The position numbers and the translations under genes are program-made. Shown piece by piece: positions 53,401 to 60,472 of a stretch of DNA of 64,000 nucleotides (its first letter is position 1; each line of letters starts with the position of its first letter). The notes under the pieces are model-generated. The model saw only the letters and a program-made list of their open reading frames with translations. It was not told the origin of the DNA and did not search any database. This DNA is from Gemmataceae bacterium. Lineage in GTDB: Bacteria > Planctomycetota > Planctomycetia > Gemmatales > Gemmataceae. Location of the stretch: contig JALHPZ010000008.1 of assembly GCA_022842245.1 (NCBI GenBank), positions 62,001 to 126,000 on the forward strand, given 5' to 3'.

Positions 53401-54030
53401 ATCACCGTCCGGGATGCGAACGGCAAGGACTACGCCTTCCCCGCGAAGGGAACGGAGCGGAAGAAGTCGCTGACCTCGATCATGCCGGAGGGACTCGTCG
53501 CGACTTTGACCGAGGACGAGTTGGTGGACGTCGTCGAGTACATGACGAAGCTGCTGACCCCGTCGCTGACGCCGGATTCGTGGATGGTGATCGGTCCGTT
53601 CGCGTCGCCGAACGGCAACGCCGGCCTCGACACGGCCTACGGCCCCGAAAAGGGGTTCGACGCGAACGCGAAGATCGACGGCAAGACGTGGAAGCAGGTT
53701 CGCCCCGAAGCGAACGGCTACATGGACCTGGCGAAGCTGCACGGGACGAAGGCGAACAATACCGTGTCGTTCGCCTACCGTGCGATCGAATCGCCGGAGG
53801 ACGTGGAAGCCACGATCCTGCTCGGCACCGACGACGGCGCGATCCTGTACGTGAACGGCGTGAAGGTGTGGAAGGACGAGAACACCCGTGCCGCCGCCCC
53901 GGAGCAGAACACCGTGAAGCTGAAACTCAAGAAGGGAACGAATACGTTCCTTCTGAAGATCGCGAACGGGAACAACCCGCACGGGTTCTACTTCACGATC
54001 GAGGGGATTCCGGAAGCTGTGAAGAAGTGA
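50404..54030 (+). CDS. PVC-type heme-binding membrane-bound dehydrogenase
   Basis: A 1208-residue secreted protein. Signal peptide (MPRFSCALAALLVSASLASA), then an N-terminal six-bladed propeller of the PVC dehydrogenase family (VELFASEPMLINPTSIDVDHLGRVWVAE, DGDLKADG), then HEAT-like helical repeats (about 420-860), then a cytochrome-c domain with CLKCH (931-935) and a closing beta domain. This is the usual order of the family; it would bind heme outside the cytoplasm. The substrate is not known. Two odd internal regions are noted separately (a palindromic insert and an AT-rich patch). The ATG at 50404 is chosen since the signal peptide starts there, although the open frame continues upstream. 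Confidence 0.9.
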   Translation: MPRFSCALAALLVSASLASAQLPPDKALASMKAGDGLQVELFASEPMLINPTSIDVDHLGRVWVAEAVNYRRKNFNRPMLREEGDRIVILTDKDGDGKADDSTVFYQGKEVYGPLSVLVLPQASGGRKSPVSGGVEKENKKQGADAPRSPVRVLVAQSPDILEFWDKDGDLKADGPPTKFLTGFGGFDHDHGVHGLTVGPDGKLYFTVGDSGVNGLQSKDGKGPKFVSNTTTIQKGTVWRCDLDGNNVELIAHNFRNNYEACVDSFGEIWLSDNDDDGNQQTRICFVMPGGNYGYGPRGPGQSHWHEEQPGIVHKTMRTGFGSPTGICFYEGTLLPEQYRGDLIHADAGPREIRYFQRKPKGAGYELEKHDMLTSTDNWFRPSDVCVAPDGSVFVSDWYDPGVGGHGMGDWTRGRIYRLTPTGHKGYKVPGVKLDTKEGLIAALGNPNFTVREMASGIIKSSTFEKIENLTQTVLGNGTRELQARYFWAMGEIIKRVSAGTEKEAEATAIGFAMMLRDKNSDLFMPTAMRMDRVFFGRSFLELPQMADWPGEEKGKTHFDLAIAREMLVQARYVKAEQLKRVFPYFAKLYDGKDHFYRAALNIACGTDPERRDKILADFEKHFPEWNDKVADLVWELRPKSMLPKMERLMTDDKLTAAQKARIVDILAVNDDPAAGKTMLALLKGGQPAEVKARAVENLKLFLPTKWNGLARGDEVNQTVGTLLGDSKTAMTGLQLAAAANAVGRAKAIGELVFNKETPADLRKEALKTLGKLRSQASIDVLADVMGERGDPLAADAAAGLGGLITGQGNDEISKAALADLQKKLMKNDAEPKPLIQAILSALAGTRAGTQWLLQQQEQKKLRAELIADAGRLLRNSPFAGERNKAMILFPAPGKLDPKKLPPIAELVKRAGSAANGQAILLKSINSEVQCLKCHMVRGQGGQIGPDLSMIGKKASKENLYDSLLTPSKAIADQYLSWTLTGEDGQSITGLVVGETETTITVRDANGKDYAFPAKGTERKKSLTSIMPEGLVATLTEDELVDVVEYMTKLLTPSLTPDSWMVIGPFASPNGNAGLDTAYGPEKGFDANAKIDGKTWKQVRPEANGYMDLAKLHGTKANNTVSFAYRAIESPEDVEATILLGTDDGAILYVNGVKVWKDENTRAAAPEQNTVKLKLKKGTNTFLLKIANGNNPHGFYFTIEGIPEAVKK
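50769..50852 (+). repeat. palindromic element, family A (inside a gene)
   Basis: The same kind of element as at 25141: GGCGAGCGGGGGACGTAAGTCC... and the complementary right arm ending CCCCCCGCTCGCC, with 31-bp arms differing at about three positions. It is 84 bp long, exactly 28 codons, and keeps the reading frame of the PVC dehydrogenase, adding a Gly/Ser/Lys-rich stretch between VLVLPQ and VRVLVAQ. Confidence 0.85.
51705..52175 (+). other. AT-rich patch inside the PVC dehydrogenase gene
   Basis: The coding sequence stays in frame but its GC content falls to about 40-45% in the first three 60-bp lines (51721-51900), and to about half over the next lines, against more than 60% on either side. 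Codons such as ATT, TTA and GAA replace the local GC-ending ones. It covers about residues 437-588 of the HEAT-like region. Confidence 0.75.
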
Positions 54031-54036
54031 CCGCCG

Positions 54037-54120
54037 TTTAGCGGCGAGGCGGAGTCTTCGGAGCCGAGCGCGGGGCGAACGTGACGCGCTCGGCTCTGAA
54101 GACACCGCCTCGCCGTTAAA
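54037..54120. repeat. 84-bp near-perfect inverted repeat, family C
   Basis: Arms of 36 bp (54037-54072 and 54085-54120, from TTTAGCGGCGAGGCGG and its complement CCGCCTCGCCGTTAAA) with three differences flank a 12-bp centre. It begins 6 bp after the PVC dehydrogenase stop and could end its transcript. It is unrelated in sequence to families A and B. Confidence 0.85.
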
Positions 54121-54199
54121 CTTTATTCCGATTCCGACTTGGCGCGCGATTCGCCTTTTCCCACCATAACCGAACCGTTTCCCACCAAGGCTATTCACC

Positions 54200-54649
54200 A
54201 TGTCGCAGCAGACGCTCATCCTCCTCAAGCCCGACGCCGTGCAGCGGCGGCTCGCCGGCGAGATCATTGGCCGGTTCGAACGCAAGGGCCTCCGCCTCGC
54301 CGGATTGAAGCTCGTTCAGGCACCGCGCGAGCTGGCGGAGAAGCACTACGCCGTCCACAAGGGCAAGCCGTTCTACGAATCGCTGCTGGCGTTCCTGACG
54401 AGCGGCCCGACGGTGGCGATGGTGTGGGAAGGCCGCGAGGCGGTGGTGGTCGGGCGGAACTTGATGGGCCTGACGGACGGCGCGAAGGCCCCGCCCGGCA
54501 CGATCCGCGGCGATTTCGCCCTGAGCGTGCAGAACAACCTCGTCCACGGCAGCGACAGCCCCGAGAACGCGGCCCTCGAGATCGCGCTCTGGTTCGCCCC
54601 GAACGAACTGGTGAAGTACGAATCCGTCGACGGCAAGTGGGTCGGCTGA
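54200..54649 (+). CDS. ndk: nucleoside diphosphate kinase
   Basis: A 149-residue NDK that moves phosphate between nucleoside di- and triphosphates. It starts [24 protein letters not shown], and the phosphorylated histidine is His116 in [13 protein letters not shown]. Length is as usual for bacterial NDKs. It stands alone between a repeat and a convergent PSD1 gene whose stop codon is 6 bp away. Confidence 0.96.
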   Translation: MSQQTLILLKPDAVQRRLAGEIIGRFERKGLRLAGLKLVQAPRELAEKHYAVHKGKPFYESLLAFLTSGPTVAMVWEGREAVVVGRNLMGLTDGAKAPPGTIRGDFALSVQNNLVHGSDSPENAALEIALWFAPNELVKYESVDGKWVG

Positions 54650-54655
54650 GCCTCG

Positions 54656-57600
54656 TCACCGCCGGTTGACGGCGGCGTCGTGGTTCAAGATGGCGAGCGC
54701 GAGCTGCGTCGCCGCGGCGAGTTCCACCGGGTCGAGCTTCGGGTCGGCCTTCGCTTCGCCGACCGCGAGCAGTTTCGCGGCGGCGGCCTTGTCCTTCGCG
54801 TACTCGGCCCGCTGCTCCTCGAAGAGTTTCGATAGAACCGCCAACTCCTTCTCGTTCGCCGCGCGGCCCGTCGCCGTACGGAACGTCCACGCGATTTTCG
54901 CTTCGCTCGTCGCGCCGCCCTCCGTCAGCATGCGCTGGCCGAGGAAGCGGGCGGCTTCGACGAACTGCGGATCGTTGAGCAGCGCGAGCGCCTGGAGCGG
55001 CGTGCTCGTCGATTGACGTTTGACGGCGCAGTTGCTGCGGTCGGCGGCGTCGAAGGTGGTCATCTGCGGGTGCGGGGCGGTGCGCTTCCAGACGGTGTAG
55101 AGACTTCGGCGGTGCAGGTCGTCACCTTTCGATTGCGGGTAGTGCGGCCGGCCCATCGCCTCGTTCCAGAGGCCTTCGGGCTGGTACGGGTAGACGCTGG
55201 GTCCGCCGATCTTCCCGTTGAGCAATCCCGACACGGCGAGCGCCTGGTCGCGGAGCATCTCGGCGCTCAGCCTTCGGGCCGGCGCGCGGGCGAGCAGGTG
55301 GTTGTAGGGGTCCACGGATTGCGGATTGCGGAATGCGGAATTCGGAATGAAAGGCGCTTGTTCGTTCGGCATCTTGGAGGATTGGCGATAGGTCGCGGAT
55401 AATGCGATCTGCTTCAGGGCCCGCTTCACGTCGAAGTCCTTGGTGAAGTCGCGGGCGAGCCAGTCGAGGAGTTCGGGGTGGGTGGGAGGTGTGCCGGTGG
55501 TGCCGAAGTTGTCGCTGGTTTCGACGAGTCCGGCGCCGAACATCTGCTGCCAGAGTCGGTTGACGGCGACGCGGGCGAAGAGCGGGTGGTCGGGGTGCGT
55601 GAGCCAGCGTGCGAGGCCGAGGCGGTTGCGCGGGAGGTCGGCGGGGAAGGGAGGTAGGGCCGCGGGCGTGTCGGCGGTTACGGGCTCGCCGGGGGAATCG
55701 TACGCGCCGCGCTTGAGCACGAAGGCCGGCTTCGGCGCGGGCATCTCCTGCATCACCATCGCTTCGGGGATCGGGTTCACGAAGTTCGCATGCGCCCGCC
55801 GCGCCTCGCGCAGGGCCGCAGTCGCTTTCACGACGGCGTCGGACGTTGCAAGGTAATATGACATGAGCGCCGCTTCGTCTTTCGACTCCGTTCCGGCAAG
55901 GCGGGCGATCTCAATGGCAGTGAGTTCGCGATCGAAAAGCTGGAACTCGTCGACCGCACCGCCCTTGAAGCCGTTGTCGCGGAAGCGATAGCCGACCTGC
56001 AGGCTCGGTTCGCCTCCCTCGTAGGTGATGTCCTTGCGCAGCCCGTCGCGAACGACGTCCGTTTTCGCTTCCGATCCATTCACATAGATCTTCAGTCCGT
56101 CGGCCCGGCTGGAGCCGTCGTAGCTCATGGCTACGTGGGTCCACTCGTTCGCCGCGATCGCCGACTTCGTCGCGACCTTCAGAGAGTTTCCGGGCCACAT
56201 GTGGTGCAGGCCGAACGCGACTTTGCCGTTTTCCAAGAGCAGTTCGTAGCCGCGGCTGCCGGCGTCGACGGGGGCCTTGCTATGGTGCAGTACGACGGCG
56301 CGCGGCGTGTGTTTCGACGACTTGAGCCAGAGGGAAATCGAGAACGGATCGCTGCGCGAGAAGTGGCCGACGCCGGGGATGTCGAAGCCGTTCTCGCCAT
56401 TCAATTCGACGGCCTTGCCAAGCTTGCCGTCGACGAGTTTTGGGCCGTCGTGGCCGTTGGCGGTCTGCTTCGCGTTCACCGCATTTGGGGACTTGTTGCC
56501 GGCGAGTTCGTCGAACGGGAAGTACGCGACGCGGCCCGTCGACAATACGGGGGGCGTCAACGCGCCAAACCTCTTCCTGGATTCGGTTCGCGCCGCTTCC
56601 CGGGCCGCCGACAGCGCGGCCTCCTTCGTGCGCACGGCGTTCCAGAGTTCCTCGATCTTCCGATCTTGTTCCTCGGTGCTCAGCAGTAGAGTCGGCACCG
56701 GCATCGCGCTCGTGAAGTAGCTCGTCTGCCCGGACTCGTCGATGTTCTGGAAGAACGCGAAGAGGCGATAGAAGTCCTTTTGAGTGATCGGGTCGTACTT
56801 GTGGTCGTGGCAACGGCTGCACTCGAAGGTCTGCGCGAGGAAGGCGGTGCCGAATGTGGTGACGCGATCGACGACGTACGCGACGCGGAATTCCTCCTCG
56901 ACCACGCCGCCCTCCTCGTTCTGCATGTGGAGGCGGTTGAACGCCGTGGCGAGGCGCTGGTCCTTGGTGGCGTTCGGGAGCAGGTCGCCGGCGAGCTGTT
57001 CGAGGGCGAAGCGGTCGTAGCGCCGGTTCTCGTTGAAGGCCTTGATGACCCAATCGCGGTAGGGCCACATGGCACGGAAACGGTCGGACTGGTAGCCGTG
57101 GGTGTCGGCGTAGCGTGCGGCGTCGAGCCAGTCGGCGGCCATGCGCTCGCCGTAGCGAGGCGAGGCGAGGAGGCGGTCGACGACTTTCTCGTAGGCGTTG
57201 GGTGTGGTGTCTTTCTCGAAGGCGTCGATTTCGGCGAGCGTGGGCGGCAGGCCGGTGAGGTCGAATGTCACGCGCCGCAGCCAGACCGCCTTCGTCGCTT
57301 CGGGAGAGGGTTTGAGTCCTTCCTTCTCCAATCGGGCCAGGATGAAGGCGTCGATTGGACTTGAAACTCGATACTTGGAACCTGGAACATTCGGCACCGC
57401 CACCGTTTTGGGCAGCGGGACGTAAGCCCAGTGTTGCCCCCATTTCGCGCCCTCGTCCACCCACTGCTTCAGGGTGGCGATCTGCTTGGCCGTCAGCTTC
57501 CGGTTGGAATCCGGCGGCGGCATCATGGCCTCCGGGTCGGCGCTCGCCACACGCGCGATCACCTCGCTCTCGGCGCTCTTGCCCGGCACGATCATCGTCC

Positions 57601-57796
57601 GCTCGCGCTTCTTCTTGAACGCCCCCTCCTTCGTGTCGAGGCGCAGGCCGGCCTTGCGGGCGCCCTCGTCCGGCCCGTGGCAGTGGAAACAGTTCTCGGA
57701 GAGGATCGGCAGCACGTCCCGTGCGAAGTCAACTTCGGCGGCGCGTACCGTGTCGGTTGCTAAGAAGACCAGAAGCAGGACCGTCATTCGTTTCAT
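54656..57796 (-). CDS. cytochrome-C (PSD1)/DUF1549/DUF1553 protein with LamG-like domain
   Basis: A 1046-residue secreted protein. Signal peptide (MKRMTVLLLVFLATDTVRA), then the PSD1 cytochrome-c segment with CFHCH (36-40) in LSENCFHCHGPDEG, DUF1549 (about 140-345), a LamG/concanavalin-like insert (about 430-640, LKIYVNGSEAKTD), and DUF1553 (about 700-1000, FARVAVNRLWQQMFG). The typical partner, a DUF1501 gene, is absent nearby. The ATG at 57796 begins the signal peptide. The gene holds two heptanucleotide repeat tracts, described separately. Thought to act in polysaccharide use in planctomycetes, unproven. Confidence 0.9.
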   Translation of the reverse strand: MKRMTVLLLVFLATDTVRAAEVDFARDVLPILSENCFHCHGPDEGARKAGLRLDTKEGAFKKKRERTMIVPGKSAESEVIARVASADPEAMMPPPDSNRKLTAKQIATLKQWVDEGAKWGQHWAYVPLPKTVAVPNVPGSKYRVSSPIDAFILARLEKEGLKPSPEATKAVWLRRVTFDLTGLPPTLAEIDAFEKDTTPNAYEKVVDRLLASPRYGERMAADWLDAARYADTHGYQSDRFRAMWPYRDWVIKAFNENRRYDRFALEQLAGDLLPNATKDQRLATAFNRLHMQNEEGGVVEEEFRVAYVVDRVTTFGTAFLAQTFECSRCHDHKYDPITQKDFYRLFAFFQNIDESGQTSYFTSAMPVPTLLLSTEEQDRKIEELWNAVRTKEAALSAAREAARTESRKRFGALTPPVLSTGRVAYFPFDELAGNKSPNAVNAKQTANGHDGPKLVDGKLGKAVELNGENGFDIPGVGHFSRSDPFSISLWLKSSKHTPRAVVLHHSKAPVDAGSRGYELLLENGKVAFGLHHMWPGNSLKVATKSAIAANEWTHVAMSYDGSSRADGLKIYVNGSEAKTDVVRDGLRKDITYEGGEPSLQVGYRFRDNGFKGGAVDEFQLFDRELTAIEIARLAGTESKDEAALMSYYLATSDAVVKATAALREARRAHANFVNPIPEAMVMQEMPAPKPAFVLKRGAYDSPGEPVTADTPAALPPFPADLPRNRLGLARWLTHPDHPLFARVAVNRLWQQMFGAGLVETSDNFGTTGTPPTHPELLDWLARDFTKDFDVKRALKQIALSATYRQSSKMPNEQAPFIPNSAFRNPQSVDPYNHLLARAPARRLSAEMLRDQALAVSGLLNGKIGGPSVYPYQPEGLWNEAMGRPHYPQSKGDDLHRRSLYTVWKRTAPHPQMTTFDAADRSNCAVKRQSTSTPLQALALLNDPQFVEAARFLGQRMLTEGGATSEAKIAWTFRTATGRAANEKELAVLSKLFEEQRAEYAKDKAAAAKLLAVGEAKADPKLDPVELAAATQLALAILNHDAAVNRR
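55317..55351. repeat. heptanucleotide tandem repeat inside a coding region
   Basis: Five 7-bp units on the plus strand: GATTGCG, GATTGCG, GAATGCG, GAATTCG, GAATGAA. They encode part of an insert between DUF1549 and DUF1553 regions of the PSD1 protein (minus strand, FIPNSAFRNPQS). Confidence 0.75.
57360..57387. repeat. second heptanucleotide tandem repeat in the same gene
   Basis: Four 7-bp units on the minus strand: TTCCAGG, TTCCAAG, TATCGAG, TTTCAAG. They encode VPGSKYRVSSP just before the DUF1549 region (SPIDAFILARL). The repeats have drifted from one another. Confidence 0.7.
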
Positions 57797-57949
57797 CGCC
57801 GGCTCCGAAAATTGCGACCGCTGTGAAAACAATCTTCGCCATCAACCCTTACCGCATGCCGCCGAATGATCCGCAACGTCGTTTCTTTCGACTCATCCGG
57901 CGGCTTCTCGTGTTATTCTAGAGCGAATCCGTACCGCACGATCGCCGCC

Positions 57950-59740
57950 ATGACCGCGACCGAACACACTGACGTTCCGATCTTCGATCCGACGATTCCG
58001 CAGGAGTTGGCGAACCACCCGCGCTATCGCGTGTTGAACCAACTCGGGGCGGGCGGTATGGGGATGGTGTACCGCGCCGAGCACGTGATGATGGGCCGCA
58101 CCGTGGCCGTGAAGGTAATGGCGCAGAAGTACACGGCGAACAAGACGGCTGTGGAGCGGTTCCGGCGCGAGGTGCGGGCGGCGGCGAAGCTCGCGCATCC
58201 GAACATCGTGACGGCGTACGACGCCGACGAGGCCGACGGGCGACACTTCCTCGTGATGGAGTACGTCGAGGGGGTGAGCCTGGATCGCGTGGTGAACCGG
58301 CGCGGTCCGCTGCCGGTGGCGACGGCGTGCCACGTCGTGCGGCTGGTGGCGCTCGGCCTCCAGCACGCGCACGCCAAGGGAATGGTCCACCGCGACATCA
58401 AGCCCCAGAACGTGATGGTGAACAAGAAGGGCGTGGTAAAGGTCCTGGACTTCGGCCTGGCCCGCCTCGCGACCGATGCCGAACTGCCCCGGGACGAGTC
58501 GACGGGCGCGACGCAGCCGGAGAACGTCGCCGTCACCGGGACGAACATGGTGCTCGGCACGCCGGACTATCTCTCGCCGGAGCAAGCGAAGAGTACGCGG
58601 GACGTGGACCACCGGTCGGACATCTACAGCCTCGGCTGCCTCTTCTACTTCGCCCTCGTCGGCCGGCCGCCGTTCGCGCATGCCAAGACGGCGTTCGACA
58701 AGGTCATCGCCCATACGACGGAACAGCCCGAACCCGTGACGAAACTCCGCGACGATGTGCCGGACGAAGTCGCGTCGATCCTGCTGCGAATGATGGCGAA
58801 GGATCCGGCCGAGCGGTTCGCGACGGCGCAGGAGGTCGCGGCCGCGCTGCTGCCGCACACGAAGACTTCGACGGCGGCGACGAACGCATCCGGCTTGGTG
58901 GCGGTTCCGATCCTCGAAGCGATTCCTCTCGCGGACTTCGAGATCGTCGAGGACACCCCGTCGGTCGAATCGCGGACGCAGTTGGAGCCGTCGCCGCCCG
59001 TGCGCCGGCCGAAGCGGCCGAAACGGAAATCGGCAGGGAACGGGAGGCGCTACGCCGGATACGCTGCGATCGCGGCGGGTGTGCTGCTCGTCTTGGCGAT
59101 CCTGGGCAATCGGAAGGACGACTCTTCGAAACAGCCGGTACCCATGGTGGAGGGCGAGCGCAAGTCGCCCGAGGTCGCGGCCGTAACACGTTCTCCGCGG
59201 GTCCTGTTTCTGCTTCCGAAGCGGGGATTGGTGCTCGATGATTACCTCGGCTCGCGCGATCGTTTCGTTGAATCGGGCGCGACCGTGACCACGGCGGCCC
59301 GAACCCGAGGGCCATGCGGATTCGTCGGCCTGGCCAACGTTCCGCAACCCGTGGCCGAACTGGCGTTCGCCGAAGTCCGACCGGAGGATTACGCGGCCGT
59401 CGTCGTGCCCGGGTTGCAAGTCAATGAGTTCGTTGACGAGGACGTTCGACGGGAGATCGAGCGGATCGTCGGCGCGATGTCCCGGTCGGGAAAAGTCATC
59501 GCCGGGATCGGCTTGGGGCAGATACCGCTCATGAACCTGGACGTGTTGAACGGCAAAACGGCCGCCGTGATCGACTTTCCCGGGAAGATGGAACGCCAGC
59601 GCCCTCGAATGGACGCGCTGGCCGGGGTTCGACGCGATCCGTTCCGCAGCGTGGTGACGGACGGCACGATCGTGACCGCCGGTGCCACCCGCGATGCCCG
59701 GGCGTTCGCCGATGCCGTGCTCGCCGCGATGAAAAAGTAA
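57950..59740 (+). CDS. transmembrane Ser/Thr kinase fused to a DJ-1/PfpI-like domain
   Basis: A 596-residue protein. The cytoplasmic kinase domain (about 26-300) has the glycine loop LGAGGMGMV (32-40), VAVK with Lys55, HRDIKPQN with catalytic Asp149, DFG (167-169) and GTPDYLSPEQ. After a basic linker there is one membrane helix (about 368-386, YAGYAAIAAGVLLVLAILG). The rest (about 415-596) looks like a DJ-1/PfpI fold: PRVLFLLPKRGLVLDDYLG, an alpha/beta core with YAAVVVPGLQ, and the last strand TDGTIVTAGAT. The residue normally a cysteine at the nucleophile elbow is glycine (GIGLGQ, near 521), so catalysis is unlikely and a sensor role is inferred. The ATG at 57950 was chosen over one at 57866. 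Confidence 0.85.
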   Translation: MTATEHTDVPIFDPTIPQELANHPRYRVLNQLGAGGMGMVYRAEHVMMGRTVAVKVMAQKYTANKTAVERFRREVRAAAKLAHPNIVTAYDADEADGRHFLVMEYVEGVSLDRVVNRRGPLPVATACHVVRLVALGLQHAHAKGMVHRDIKPQNVMVNKKGVVKVLDFGLARLATDAELPRDESTGATQPENVAVTGTNMVLGTPDYLSPEQAKSTRDVDHRSDIYSLGCLFYFALVGRPPFAHAKTAFDKVIAHTTEQPEPVTKLRDDVPDEVASILLRMMAKDPAERFATAQEVAAALLPHTKTSTAATNASGLVAVPILEAIPLADFEIVEDTPSVESRTQLEPSPPVRRPKRPKRKSAGNGRRYAGYAAIAAGVLLVLAILGNRKDDSSKQPVPMVEGERKSPEVAAVTRSPRVLFLLPKRGLVLDDYLGSRDRFVESGATVTTAARTRGPCGFVGLANVPQPVAELAFAEVRPEDYAAVVVPGLQVNEFVDEDVRREIERIVGAMSRSGKVIAGIGLGQIPLMNLDVLNGKTAAVIDFPGKMERQRPRMDALAGVRRDPFRSVVTDGTIVTAGATRDARAFADAVLAAMKK

Positions 59741-60388
59741 TCAGCCATTGCCAACGAATGGATTCGTCCGCTTTTCATGGCCGATGGTTGTGACCGGGCC
59801 GTGGCCGGGGTAGACCACCGTGTTATCCGGCAACGGCCAGAGCTTCTCGTGGATGCCCTTTTCCAACACCTCAAAGCTTCCGCCTGGGAAATCGGTCCGG
59901 CCGATACTACCACGGAAGAGCACGTCCCCGCCGAGCACGATCATCGGCTTCGGGTCGCGAACGATGTAGACGACATGCCCCGGCGAGTGGCCGGGAATCT
60001 CTCGCACGAGCATGGGGATGCCGGCGATTTCGATCGTCTCACCGTCAATGACGGTGCGGTCCGCCGGCGGGCTGACGACGGGCATGCCGTAGAACGCGCT
60101 GCGGTTGAGGTTCGCGTCGGTCAACCAGTCCTTCTCACCGATGCCGATGAGGATGGGTGCGGAGGGGAACGCAGCCTTGAGCGCGGCGTTGCCGGCGATG
60201 TGGTCCAGGTGCCCGTGTGTGTTGATGATGGCGGCAAGGTTCAGGCTTCTCGCTTCGATCTGTTCGAGGATCAATTCCGGCTCGAAGCCGGGGTCGATCA
60301 CGAACGCGTCGGCGCGTCCCTCGATCCAAACGAGATACGAGTTCTCGCCGAACGGCTGCGATTCGATGGTCTCGATCTGGATGCGCAC
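59741..60388 (-). CDS. MBL-fold metallo-hydrolase (glyoxalase II-like)
   Basis: A 215-residue zinc hydrolase. The metal motif is NTHGHLDHIAGN (HxHxDH), a further histidine is in IPGHSPGHVVYI, and the late ligand region is VVYPGHGPVT. It resembles the short glyoxalase II/persulfide dioxygenase-like group that acts on thioesters or persulfides. It meets the kinase gene end to end with no gap. Substrate unknown. Confidence 0.88.
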   Translation of the reverse strand: MRIQIETIESQPFGENSYLVWIEGRADAFVIDPGFEPELILEQIEARSLNLAAIINTHGHLDHIAGNAALKAAFPSAPILIGIGEKDWLTDANLNRSAFYGMPVVSPPADRTVIDGETIEIAGIPMLVREIPGHSPGHVVYIVRDPKPMIVLGGDVLFRGSIGRTDFPGGSFEVLEKGIHEKLWPLPDNTVVYPGHGPVTTIGHEKRTNPFVGNG

Positions 60389-60472
60389 GGTTGTTCCCTT
60401 TGCTCACTGTCGGTCTCTGTCTTTTGAATGTATAATTTCCTCACTCCCGCCGGACCCGTTCCGAGGTCGCGC

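Noticed and set aside
59140..59190. Possible family A palindrome fragment (GGCGAGCGCAAGTCGCCC) in the kinase gene.
   Set aside because: The match is short, lacks the second arm, and fits ordinary coding of the linker.
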